Part shown: positions 17,401-28,219 of the stretch, piece by piece
Layout: every line of letters starts with the position of its first letter
Numbering within the stretch: position 1 is the first letter of the stretch
Assembly (NCBI GenBank): GCA_949358305.1
Contig: OX442319.1
Coordinates: forward strand, 5,704,001-5,768,000
Reading direction: 5' to 3'
Length of the DNA: 64,000 bases
From: Strigamia acuminata
Lineage: Eukaryota; Arthropoda; Chilopoda; Geophilomorpha; Linotaeniidae
Made by a program: the position numbers and the translations under genes
Notes under the pieces: model-generated
Told to the model about the DNA's origin: nothing
The model's input: only the letters and a program-made list of their open reading frames with translations
Databases searched by the model: none

Positions 17401-18221
17401 GATTACTGTTGTTGTTGTAGTTGTTGTTGTAGTTGTTGTAGTTGTTGGTGGTGGTGTTGTAGTTGTTGTAGTTGTTGTAGTTGTTGTTGGGGGTGTCATC
17501 TCATTGAGATGGTTGGTGTTGAGGTGGAGTTCCATTTGATTTATTGGCATTTCCTCTTGTAGGACACTCGTGCTGGTGACAACTTGTTCAATTATTGTCG
17601 ACTTTTGGGACGTTGTAACTTGGGCACTGTCCGAGCCTGGGTTGTTATCTTCTTCGCTTTGTTGGCTGTTGTATTCTTCGTAAGAGACTTCTCCTTCCTC
17701 CATGCTTTTGCTCGTTTGCACGGAACTGACAACGAATGTGTCGTTCGGTGGTTTGAAGTCGAGTTGTTGCTGGTCGTAGACGTCGATTTCGTCGCTGGAA
17801 ATGGAATGTTCGACCACAGTTGGTTCTTGTAGATTGTCATCTAGTTGTGTGGATGCGATTGGCGGATTTGTTGGAAATGCGGCGTCGCTCGTTTGAGTTT
17901 CCGTTTCCGTTCTGGAGTTGGATAGTGGGGGTGATGTCGTTTCCGTTTCTTGGCTCGATCCTGCTTCGTTGCTCTGAGAAAGATGTGAGTAGTTCTCGTG
18001 GTTGTCGTTCTCTTGGTTGTCGTTCTCTGAGGATTGCTCGTTGTCGCTTTCGACGGATTCTGAGTATTCGTCACTGGCGTCGGATTCAATCGAGATTTGT
18101 GTCACAACTGATGACGTTATTCTTGTACTGTCTGGGAGTTGTTGGGCCGTTTCTGCTTGGTACATCGAGTAGAGAATTTCAGCTCCTGAATCGACGACAC
18201 CTTTCTCTTCACAGACGATGA
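14430..18221 (-). CDS. Mucin-like single-pass membrane protein with SEA domain (N terminus missing)
   Basis: Six exons join in frame: 18221-16414, 16349-16279, 15952-15798, 15732-15602, 15537-15370 and 14933-14430, giving about 945 residues. The first exon (presumably the signal peptide, phase 1 junction) was not found. The large exon is Ser/Thr/Glu-rich with a poly-Thr tract (about 17400-17500). It has three copies of an (L)TEDPSxLA motif, two of them reading LLTEDPSxLAAMTPPPK. A SEA domain follows across three exons (LANEIEGKLDKIF, YKGVEVDSFSKGSVLVDYTL). Then come one transmembrane helix (HWAIPIVGSGIAAIVFLSIL) and a cytoplasmic tail with GYDNPVM and several other tyrosines. The tail ends in about six ten-residue repeats (KDYESRLERG). 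This is a type I apical-surface-like protein; function unknown. Confidence 0.82.
14462..14650 (-). repeat. 30-bp coding repeat in the cytoplasmic tail
   Basis: Six 30-bp units encode KDYESRxERG (x = Leu or Pro) at the C-terminal end of the SEA-domain protein. They are followed upstream by two longer RQQNDRYYGK units. Unit length keeps frame. Confidence 0.85.
15000..15302. mobile_element. hAT-type MITE inside an intron of the SEA gene
   Basis: This 303-bp element is flanked by a perfect 8-bp direct repeat GTATACCC (14992-14999 and 15303-15310). The right end read inward is CAGTGTTGTGTGCGTTACC and the left end ATTGTTGCCGGCGTTAC, imperfect terminal inverted repeats. The interior is built from repeats around GTTATCGTTACATTTTAGGTAGCTAAG. 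It has no coding capacity. It sits in the 436-bp intron between the last two coding exons. Confidence 0.82.
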
Positions 18222-18235
18222 CTGTAATAACAAAA

Positions 18236-19260
18236 ATATTTTTTTATTTAAATATTAGAAATCAGTAATTTTTTTTTTTAAATTTTAGAAATCAGTGATT
18301 TATTGAAAATAAATATTATAAATCAGTAATTTATTGAAAATAAATATTATAAATCAGTAATTTATTGAAAACAAATATTAGAAATCAGTAATTTACTGAA
18401 AAAGTTATAAAAATCAGTTATTCACTGAAAAAAATACTAAATCAGTAATTTACTGAAAACAAATATTATAAATCAGTGATTTATTGAAAATAAATATTAT
18501 AAATAAGTAACTTATTGAAAAAAATTATAAAAATCAGTAATTTACTGAAAAAAATACTAAATCAGTAATTTACTGAAAAAAATACTAAATCAGTAATTTA
18601 CTGAAAACAAATATTAGAAATCAGTATTTTACTGAAAAAGTTATAAAAATCAGTAATTCACTGAAAAAAATACTAAATCAGTAATTTACTGAAAACAAAT
18701 ATTATAAATCAGTAATTTACTGAAAACAAATATTATAAATCAGTAATGTACTGAAAAAATTAGAAATCAGTAGTTTATTGAAAAAAATATTATAAATCAG
18801 TAATTTACTGAAAACAAATATTATAAATCAGTAATTTATTGAAAAAAATATTATAAATCAGTAATGTACTGAAAAAATTAGAAATCAGTAGTTTATTGAA
18901 AAAAATATTATAAATCAGTAATTTACTGAAAACAAATATTATAAATCAGTGATTTATTGAAAATAAATATTATAAATCAGTGATTTATTGAAAAAATTAT
19001 TATAAATCAGTAATTTATTGAAAAAATTATTATAAATTAGTAATTTATTGAAAAAATTATTATAAATTAGTAATTTATTGAAAAAATTAAAAAAATCAGT
19101 AATTTATTGAAAAAAAATACTAAATCAGTAATTTACTGAAAAAAATTAGAAATCAATAATTTATTGAAAAAAAATATTATAAATCAGTAATTTACTGAAA
19201 AAAATATTAGAAATCAGTAATTTACTTTAAAAAAAAATTTTTTTCAGTAACAACAAATTT
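18236..19260. repeat. About 1-kb AT-rich satellite with internal palindrome
   Basis: Roughly 30-bp units of the form AAATCAGTAATTTACTGAAA plus a variable AATAAATATTAT segment repeat about 35 times just upstream of the SEA-gene large exon, probably within its first intron. Many units contain TCAGTAA-T-TTACTGA, a perfect 7-bp-arm palindrome. Confidence 0.9.
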
Positions 19261-22200
19261 TAGAGGAAATACATTTGATTGTAAAGAAATTTGTCCATTG
19301 CCTAGTTATTACATGCTCTAATTTTTCAAAAATGGAGTGGACCTGGACTCTCCCTTTATAATCATGATTGTACTGAAATTTTATCCAATTACCTACATTA
19401 TATTACCGTAGTTTCTTTTTATTTTTCCCTGATATAAATCTTTGAATTCAATTTAATTTCAACCAAATTATCTGTCAAATGTTACATGTCATTAGCACAT
19501 ACATTCCTGATAATTACTACAAAAAGTGACCTCCACTTTGCCCCCATTTATTTCAGATGATAACCAAATCAAAACAGAAAATTACATATTTTACTTTAAA
19601 ATAACTACCTTACATACCACCCTACCCTACATATCAATTATGTTTTTATTTTCTTCAAAATAAAAAATATATTTATTTTTTAAAATATTGTCCTTCACAA
19701 TAATTTAGGTCAAAGTATTATTTTATTTTTTTTCACTTAGTTTCACCTATTTTCCAATTTGATGGTTGGTTTGTGCTGTATGAAAAAAAAAACCATTGTT
19801 TTTGTCACTCACTGCATTTTTTCCACCTTTAAGTATGTGATAATTAAGCTTAACTTATTAACTTTCATATTTCTTTCACATGACCTTATTTAATTTGCAT
19901 TTATTTGTAACGAGATCTCGATTCTCATTAATATTTTAAAATATATTTTCAGATTTTTATTCGAACCAAGATGGCGATGAAGTACAAGTAGGTTATCACG
20001 GAGTGAGTGGTCTGTTTTTCTGTTTTTCTCATGAAAAGTCAATTTATTTCGCTCTTGACTGAACATGAGTGCAGTAATTTACTTGTGCTTGGTCATGTTA
20101 ACGGGTCTGTGTGCTTTTCTTTTAATGTTCAGCTCGATTGACGGTGCTTGGAGGAATATAATTTGATTAAAAGTGGTATGGAAATGGGTGCACGTTTCAC
20201 TGATTTCATCTAAAGTGATTCCTATTGAATAAAGAAAAAATTTAAAAACTGTGATTTAGTTTTTCGTGTAAAATCTTGGAAATGATTCTCTATTCTAGGT
20301 CATGCTCCCATCTCAATCGCAAGATGGACTGAATTACATTTGATCAAAATCTTTAAATTCAATTTGCATTTACAAATTCAGATCAGGGTTAAAATTAATA
20401 ATTCAACCTCAGAGTAATATTTTTTTTATAGAATTAATATTAGGCGTTAAATGAATAAATCTCCGAGAAGGCCTAATGATTCAACCTCGGAGTAGGCCTA
20501 ATATTTTTTTGTAGAAATAATATTAGGCGTTATCCTAGATTCTTGATTTGTCTCAATGTTAGAAGAAGAAACAGTTTTACGACTTTGGTTTGTGTGTAAG
20601 GTGATAAAATTCAATTCGAGGTGTCCCTGGAACCGGTTTGAGTGTGTCTGCTGTGCTTGTGAACATCGGGATTCGATGCAAAAGGCAAAAGCATAACGGA
20701 AACTTTCTCACGAGAAGGAAGGAACATTTAGGAACGAGGAAAAGCACTTGCAGAGAAAACAATAACTTAATCTGTTATTCCGAGTGTCGTTAAAAGGATT
20801 AAAATATTTAGTCTCCTCGCTGTCAAAATACCGTATTATTATATTTATTTTTTATCTATTAATTTTTTTTATTTTTATTTTTATTTTTATTTTTTCTAAT
20901 ACTGAAAATTGCGTGTAAAGCAAGGACGCCAGGCTGGAAGGAAACAGGCCAAGCAACATTCCAACAGACTGGTGTTTTGATTAGCCTCTTTTCGAGCAAG
21001 TTATTAGAAGGAAAGGAAATATAAATATATCAAAGTATCCCGATTTTATTATAATATTATTTTGAATATTTATTGTGATGGACTGTGATTACATACAGAA
21101 AAATTGATGTTAATTAAGATTTGAATTTTTTTTTTTAAAAATTTTATTTACTAAATTATTAGATGCAATCAAAGAAAATGGCTACAAAATGATTTATTTC
21201 AAGATTTTAAATATTTTTATTTATTGTTTATTATTGTTGATTTAAAGTGGAAGAAAAAAAAATATTTTTTTATTAAATAAGGTTAAAAGCTTAATTTTCT
21301 TCTTTGATGACCCATTTAATCAAACGAGTGTGCATTTGGTTTTAATCTGATTTCAACTCTTGATTCTTATTTACAATTTTGTGCTAGATGATTTTGAGAA
21401 ATTATTCTTTTGTCGTTCAAAAGCCTTGTATAAGCCAGACGATTAGAATAACACCTTAATCCTTGAGTTACTAACAAACAGAGCCCTTTTCATTCGGCGA
21501 AATCAAAGAAATCTCAATGAATTAAGTCTCTTTTGAATTTAAAACACAATCGCCACTCAAATGGGAGGTTTGAAAACGAAACAACAATAAAAAAGGAGAA
21601 AGGTTAAAAAGAATAAATATTTTGGCATTGTCTTTTTAATTAGGAATTTTAATACACTAAGGGCGCGTTTTAATATAAAAAGAATTAATTACTTTAATCT
21701 AATTGTACAATTGACTTTAAAAAAATAAAAAAAAAACATTTGCAACTCATTAAAATGTAAAAAATAAATATAAACACACTCTCTCATTGTGAAATAAAGT
21801 TCAACGACCATCTCCAACCAAATACAAATATTATTCCTTATAAGAAGATGCACACAGGTGAGTCACATAACTGTCATTCTCGTTTCCTTCTCCAATTTAT
21901 TTTTTTAAATTTAAAATTAATAAAAAAGAATTAATTTTTATGTGTCCAGTAACTGCTAAATGTATTCTGCTTATTTTAAAGTGACTTAGAGTATAAATAT
22001 TGTGTGTTTCTTACCATTTAGCTGGAGGATTGTGCATGTAAGCACCAACAACAACATCCTGTCTTTCTTTAGCATGTTTGGGAGTGGAGTATTAACTTTG
22101 TATTTCCATTGTCAGGAGTTGAGGCATTCGACACGGTAAATGTCTGTTTTGACGATGTAGAAATACTACTTGCTCGCATCGATTCGACATTTCAGTGCGT

Positions 22201-22860
22201 TTGTTCTTCCTTCATATTGTAGGACAAAGCGAACAAATGCTGCTCGTTTTGTTGCTCCTACCTCAATCTCTCCTCAAGTTGATAAAGTGACGTCACTCAG
22301 GTATGTGTGGTTGGTATTGGTGGAACCGAGATGGCCCAAGGGTGAAAATGGTTTGAGTCACTGCAGGAGAAGGTTTGTTTTTATTAATGTTTAGCTAAAA
22401 ATAGATTTGTTGTTTATATTTTGCATTGATCTGTTTGGAGTTGATGTTTTTGGATCAAAATGTTGAAGTTTGGTGTTTAAGATATTTCGAAATTAATTTT
22501 TTTTGTTTTTTTGATTTAATTTTTTGGTTGTTTTGTGTGTCCTTGGTCCGTGGTGAATATTTTGAAAGTGCATTGCTTCAAAGATGATATGGTTGCAGAA
22601 ATTATGTAGCCAGCTAGACCCGGAGCATGCGCTGATTGCTCAAGTTGATGACTGTGTTTGTAGGGGTTGGTTGAAGAATGTGGGCGAAGCTGTGAATTTC
22701 AAAATTCACTTTCTTTGCATGATTTTGTTGTGTTTGTTTTATTTAAAATTCACAATTAGCACTTTAATAAATTGATGGTGTTTATTTGTGTGTTACGACT
22801 CAAGAATTTGTGTCAAAAATTCCATAAAATGTAACATGTTTCAGTAAATTCATAAAAATG
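19261..22860. other. Gene-poor AT-rich region
   Basis: No conserved protein was recognised. On the plus strand there are a 33-codon hydrophobic frame (20065-20166) and several short stretches with good splice signals (19970, 22022, 22115, 22222; see findings). The SEA-gene first exon and promoter may lie here on the minus strand but could not be identified. Direct repeats around AGGCCTAAT with ATTTTTT occur at about 20415-20530. Confidence 0.4.
20065..20166 (+). CDS. Possible small membrane peptide (33 aa)
   Basis: An ATG-initiated frame of 33 codons reads MSAVIYLCLVMLTGLCAFLL and then a short polar end, ending in TGA. It would be a single hydrophobic helix. There is no family match, no coding-bias test was possible, and chance is likely. 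It is listed because hydrophobic smORFs of this size are real in insects and the region otherwise lacks genes. Confidence 0.2.
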   Translation: MSAVIYLCLVMLTGLCAFLLMFSSIDGAWRNII

Positions 22861-23690
22861 AATTAATTTGTGAATTTGTGATTTTTGTTGTAAAATTTTC
22901 CAAATGTATAAAATTGTGATTTTTGTTGTAAAATTTTCCAAATGTATAAAATTGTGATTTTTGTAAAATTTTCCAAATATATAAAATTGTGATTTTTGTA
23001 AAATTTTCCAAATATATAAAATTGTGATTTTTGTTGTAAAATTTTCCAAATATATAAAATTGTGATTTTTGTAAAATTTTCCAAATATATTGTATACAAT
23101 TGTGATTTTTGTTGTAAAATTTTCCAAATATATAAAATTGTGATTTTTATTGTAAAATTTTCCAAATATATAAAATTGTGATTTTTGTTGTAAAATTTTC
23201 CAAATATATAAAATTGTGATTTTTCTTGTAAAATGTTCCAAATATATAAAATTGTGATTTTTGTAAAATTTTCCAAATATATTGTATACAATTGTGATTT
23301 TTGTTGTAAAATTTTCCAAATATATAAAATTGTGATTTTTATTGTAAAATTTTCCAAATATATAAAATTGTGATTTTTGTTGTAAAATTTTCCAAATATA
23401 TAAAATTGTGATTTTTCTTGTAAAATGTTCCAAATATATAAAATTGTGATTTTTGTAAAATTTTCCAAATATATTGTATAAAATAGTAATTTTTGTTGTA
23501 AAATTTTCCAAATATATAAAATTGTGATTTTTGTTGTAAAATTTTCCAAATATATAAAATTGTGATTTTTATTGTAAAATTTTCCAGACCAAATATATAA
23601 AATTGTGATTTTTGTTGTAAAATTTTCCAAATATATAAAATTGTGATTTTTATTGTAAAATTTTCCAAATATATAAAATTGTGATTTTTT
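22860..23690. repeat. 37-38-bp AT satellite with higher-order structure
   Basis: Units of AAATTGTGATTTTTGTTG followed by TAAAATTTTCCAAATATATA repeat about 22 times. A block of about 186 bp (about 23090-23275) is repeated almost unchanged at about 23276-23461, including its variant units (ATTG, CTTG, AATGTTCC and the TATTGTATACAA join), so the array has higher-order repeats. The array is open in the minus frames and gives false ORFs. Confidence 0.9.
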
Positions 23691-24371
23691 TGTTATTATT
23701 TTGTACTCCGTAATTTTTAAGTGAAAATTTGTGTTGTATACATTTAATTAAAATTTCTTTTTGATGTGTCATGGTTGGCTTTTCCAGCATAACAAACCAA
23801 AATTTAAAAATTATAATTGCATTTTGGCATTATCAATATTTAGTTGCATGGTCTTTTGCTCAAATACTTAATTTAAATTCACCCAGGCTAGGACAAAGTC
23901 AGTGGCCAGGCGGGCACTGGACAGAGTTACCTTGATCAAGGACGTCCTTGCCTTGGCGTCATAAAATTTCAGCCTTGACGCGAGTCCCTCTAGATCATAA
24001 CTCAGAAGGTAACAAGTTGATATTCCCCATTTTCTAACAATAATTTAACTTAATCTAAATTATTTTCTTAAACCAATTGTAAAATTCAGGAAAAGATTCC
24101 ATCATTTCTTTGATTATGACTTCCACAAAACATTCAATAATAATGAAATAAAATACTGTAATTAAAGTTTATTATTACAATTCTATTAAAATGATATTCC
24201 ACGACAACGTACATTATATTGGGCTAATGTACATATAATCAGAGAATATACCACAAAGTTTTTTTTCACTAGTCAGAGACAGTAACTGGGCGCTGATCAA
24301 AATTATCACACATTATAGTAAATCTCAAGCAATCAGTTGCTCGACAAATCTGCTGCAATAATTGGAGAATC
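23690..24371. other. Intergenic DNA
   Basis: Mostly AT-rich, with one G+C-richer segment at about 23880-24005 that includes the palindrome CCTTGATCAAGG and a repeated CCTTG motif. It could be a fragment of an old element. No gene was found. Confidence 0.4.
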
Positions 24372-24605
24372 ATGACATCGGATCAGGATGCGACAAATCT
24401 GCTCCGTCAAAAGATCCAACGCCTTGAAAACTGCTTGATCTTGGGCGTTGTGACTTTCTTACTCCCACAATTCTTCTTCCTCTTCTTCATCATCTTCGGT
24501 TTAGGCACGCCGTTGTCTGACATGTCTGTCAACAAAGAAAAACGTTCATTTATTACACGAATCTTTGACTTAAATTGGTATATTTCGTTATTGGGTGCGC
24601 TGTAG
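24372..24605 (+). CDS. Hypothetical small membrane protein (77 aa)
   Basis: ATG-initiated frame with a short N-terminal helix (LLRQKIQRLENCL, heptad-like), a strongly hydrophobic segment (LILGVVTFLLPQFFFLFFII) and a second weaker hydrophobic stretch before the stop. It is tail to tail with the FAM47-like gene, whose stop is 159 bp away. The words around its start (GCGACAAATCTGCT) are repeated about 50 bp upstream as CTCGACAAATCTGCT. The family is not recognised; it could be chance or one exon of a longer gene. Confidence 0.3.
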   Translation: MTSDQDATNLLRQKIQRLENCLILGVVTFLLPQFFFLFFIIFGLGTPLSDMSVNKEKRSFITRIFDLNWYISLLGAL

Positions 24606-24763
24606 TCAAGTTATTCGATTTTGTTTAAAGAAAATAAATTTTTTTAAAGCTAAATTTAAGGTTTTCAAAAAAATGGCCACCCGGAACCAAATTTTTAGAA
24701 CAATTATCTTGCTGAATTTATTCTATCGAAAGTGTACATAATTTGTTTCCAAAGCCGGCTAAA

Positions 24764-26913
24764 TTAAACCTCAAATTTTGCGTGTTTTTCAAGTTTTTGT
24801 TTTTTTCCTGGCGCAAATTCTTTACCATAAATATTCTCCAAAGAAACTGGCGGAGCAACATACTGCAAAAACTGAAAAACAAATAAAAATGCTTAATTTC
24901 TTGTACTCTATTAATATTTTTGCAAAGAGCACTTACCGACGGTAATTTCAGGTTGTTCCGCCGAATAAAAGTTGTAAATGCGTGGTAAGTGTGAAGATCA
25001 GCGAGTTGGTTATCCTATTCAGATTAAACACATTAATTTATCTAAATCTGCTTTCTATTCACGTTTAACTTAAGTATTACCAATTCGTCTGAACATCTAT
25101 TAGCTTCTTGCCTCTCTCTGGTCGCAACTTCTTCGGGATCTTCTAAGATTTCGCCCGGCTTCAACTTCTTCCACTGATTAATGTCCAAATACCATGCCCC
25201 ATAACGATATTCCTGAAATTTCTTTGCACCTGATGCTTCCTTTTCACTATCAACCTATGAAGAATGACAACGAGTGAAGTAATGTTTTAATTCTAGTTTT
25301 CTCCAGACTAACCTTTGACACCGGTGCGGGTTTTGCGCTTAGTTTACTGGTAAGACTTGGTTTGAACTTTTTAAGTGAATCTGCTTCATCTTGGGATAAA
25401 GGAAATTCGTCCAGGACATTGCTAGTGGCCTGCAGACTTTCCAATTCAGCATTCATAGCGAACAAAGTAAGGACTTTGTCAACATCCATTGTAAATTTAG
25501 CATCTTCGCCACCAATGGTTTGCATCCAATTGCAAAAATCTTCAGCAACTTGACGTACATTTGTTTCCTGAAAGGTAAATGAAATTATTCACACTTTGCA
25601 ATACATTTCGACATCTCGGAAAAAGCCAGGAAAGCGATTTCCGGGTTTGGATTGAAAATTATTTTTAATTCGGCTCCACACGTCAATACAGCATGATATT
25701 CTGAATCAATTCCAAAAAAAACGAAGTTGATTTTCGAAGTTTGAAGTTTAAAAAACATGGAAATGAACATAGAACTCGCTAAGTGTGTAGCCACACAGTG
25801 GCGCCCTCTGTGTTTGATATTTGGAATCAACTAATAAATTACCACATGTAGTACTTACTGATTCTTCTGTTGGTTTTACGTCAGCTTTTTTCACTTTCTT
25901 TTTAGTTCTTTCACCACTGTAGTTAATTCTCTTTAGGAAAGACCGATATGGATCCAAAGTCGCCGGTCGTCGCTGGTGCAGAACTGAACCAGTGGACTCA
26001 GCTCTTTCTTCATTCCTGACCACATTGTGGTAATTTATAATTAAAAAAAATTAAAAATACTTACAAAAAAAAACTAAACTAAACTTACATTTTTCGAAAT
26101 TCTTCCGTTAATAAACGCGGCAACGTATCGATGGTCGCATCACCTTTCACAATATGTCTGGCCGCCTCTTCAACCGCTTGTGCACTCGCAGTTCCTCGAC
26201 TTTCAGCCTTTTTCCCAACGTTTTTCCTGCTGAATAATTTCCTACTTTGCATTAACTTTATTTTCTCTTCACTCATCTTTAAATCTGTGCCACTCTGCAG
26301 CGAAGTGAGCGATTCCCTGGACTCCGATTCGGGCGTAGCGCCCAAGATGGACATCAGTTTTTCAAAAACCTAACAACAGTAATTATTACATTAAAAAATA
26401 ACCAAATTTTAATTCAATTTAATTTATACCTCGTGGGGAATGTCCGATTCCAAATACGGGAACAAAATCAACGGATTCTCTTTTAATTTCTGTTCTATGC
26501 TTTGCACGCGTTTCTTTTGCTTAACTCTCGAGTGCATTTGTTTCGCCAGAGTTTGTGTTCTCGCGCTCGTACTGTGTTCTCCCGTTGGTACCTGAAAGAA
26601 AACATTTATTAGACAAATTTTAAATGATTACGAATGATTTACTTACCGATAGAGATACTTTACTGGTCCCAACGGTCGAGCTCAAATCCTTTGACGGCGA
26701 TACTGATCCACAAGATGGCGAGTACTCGGGAGTGATTGATGGAGTGTCGAATATTTCGTGAATAATTGCAGGGGAGGCGGGAAGAATGCGACCTGCGTAA
26801 GGTGATGGTGGTCCATAACGAAAATCGTCTAACCCTTTTGCCAATTTAATCCAACGAGACGAGTCTAGGGTTGAGGATACCCCGCATTGTAGCCGTTTTT
26901 GTTGCGATGGCAT
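24764..26913 (-). CDS. FAM47-family protein (493 aa)
   Basis: Eight exons join in frame: 26913-26647, 26591-26430, 26369-26089, 26015-25859, 25567-25313, 25254-25081, 25014-24937 and 24871-24764. Features shared with vertebrate FAM47E are the N-terminal KGLDDFR block, the RYGAWYLxxxxWKKLKPGE block with a following DPEE, and the C-terminal QLADLHxxxAFxxFI segment before FLQYV. FAM47 proteins have no firmly assigned enzymatic activity; nuclear/chromatin roles have been proposed for FAM47E. The central part is basic and polar, likely disordered. Exon 4 has a weak pyrimidine tract before its acceptor, so its start is the least certain boundary. The ATG at 26911-26913 (MPSQQKRLQ) is the first true ATG in frame. 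Confidence 0.8.
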
Positions 26914-27207
26914 TTTTAGTGGATTGGTTTGCAAAACTTAGTGAGTTCCGTCATTTCTGCGACTAGATGAGCCGTTAGGTTGGTTCGGAACAAGGTAGAG
27001 AGGTAAACTCAACCTCAACCGCAACCGCAACCTTCGGTTCGGAAGAAGACTAATTATTCTCTCTTGCCAGGGTTAAGGAAAGAATTTGTTTAATACCAAC
27101 AATGGTTCATGGCCGGAAATGAAATAAAGAACGATGTTTTTCGATTATTGGGAGGTTGTGCGTCGAATTTAGAAATCATTTAGAAATAATTTTTTTTTTT
27201 TTGAAAT

Positions 27208-28030
27208 TTATTGTTTATTTTTTGGAGTTGTAACAGTTTCAGGTGTATTTACAACTTTTGGTTCTTCGTCTTTTAGTTCGAGGTAAAAACTCCATACGGT
27301 AATCCATAAGTAAATCTGGAATGATTAGTTTAAAATAATAATAGTTTTTGAGAGAAATATTAATACCCAAAACACCAAGACGAAAATATTGACGAGCTCG
27401 TCGTATTCCTGCGGAATTAAAAATTAATTTGTTAATAAAAGTGTATTTTTAAAACACAATTTATGCAGAAAAATCTAAAAGCTAAAACTCGCCTGAGTAA
27501 AAATGATGGTAAATAAAATCCGAATTATCAAACCAACTATATAAAAATTGGCACAAACTAACCACACCAAACAACATTTAGCTTTGCTCTGAAAGAAAAA
27601 CAAATAAAATTATTTAGTTGAAATAAACATTCGAATAACATTTATAATACCATTACAACTGCAAACATCAACGTAAAAAAACACGTTAGGCAAATAACGG
27701 CCACACTAATTGACAATACACGTTGGGCTACATAACTAATTTTGTCTGGAATGTATATAACAAATATTTAAAGACTCTCAAGATGCGAAGTCTAATTCAC
27801 AATTTGCGTGCAATACCTGGGTTAACCGCACCCAGTTCCAACGCCATTTCTACATCCTCAAATAAATACACAGCTAATGTTATTGAATATATTGCATCCA
27901 GCTGTAAGTGTGGAAAATAAACATCATTTTAGCTCGATGTTTTAAGAATACTTACTAATGCAATAAGTGAAGCTGTTACAGCTCCAGAACGTAAAGAACA
28001 ACCACAGCAGAAAAATGGTAATCGCTTCAT
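27208..28030 (-). CDS. Small four-helix membrane protein (166 aa), LAPTM/DUF7027-like
   Basis: Six exons join in frame: 28030-27956, 27901-27817, 27745-27651, 27588-27493, 27408-27367 and 27315-27208. The product starts MKRLPFFCCGCSLRSG, a cysteine cluster ahead of helix 1 as in LAPTM4-like and related insect tetraspan proteins. Hydrophobic stretches follow: AVTASLIALLDAIYSITLAV, VLSISVAVICLTCFFTLMFA, CLVWLVCANFYIVGLIIRIL and a last one over ELVNIFVLVFWIYLW. The tail is short and polar, with PETVTTPKNKQ. One intron (after 27493) has a GC donor, CAG|GCGAGT. The family assignment is tentative; membrane topology is clear. Confidence 0.7.
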
Positions 28031-28219
28031 AATGAAATTCAATTCTTCGCCATGTTATTTATTTGACACTGTGATTGTTGTATTTGCAACAGAGGTCACG
28101 TGAAAGTTTCATTTGGATTAAAAAGTCAAGTAACTTTCAGCCAGTTGTAATTTTATTTACACGAAAACAAGAAATTCTCCACAAAAAAAAAAAAAAAGAA
28201 AACAAAAATATTTTTTTTG

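Noticed and set aside
17592-18221. Additional frames overlapping the SEA gene large exon
   Set aside because: Antisense or out-of-frame shadows of the Ser/Thr-rich coding sequence.
22813-23668. Three long repetitive minus-strand frames
   Set aside because: They read through the 38-bp AT satellite in different frames; the peptides are simple repeats with no start context.
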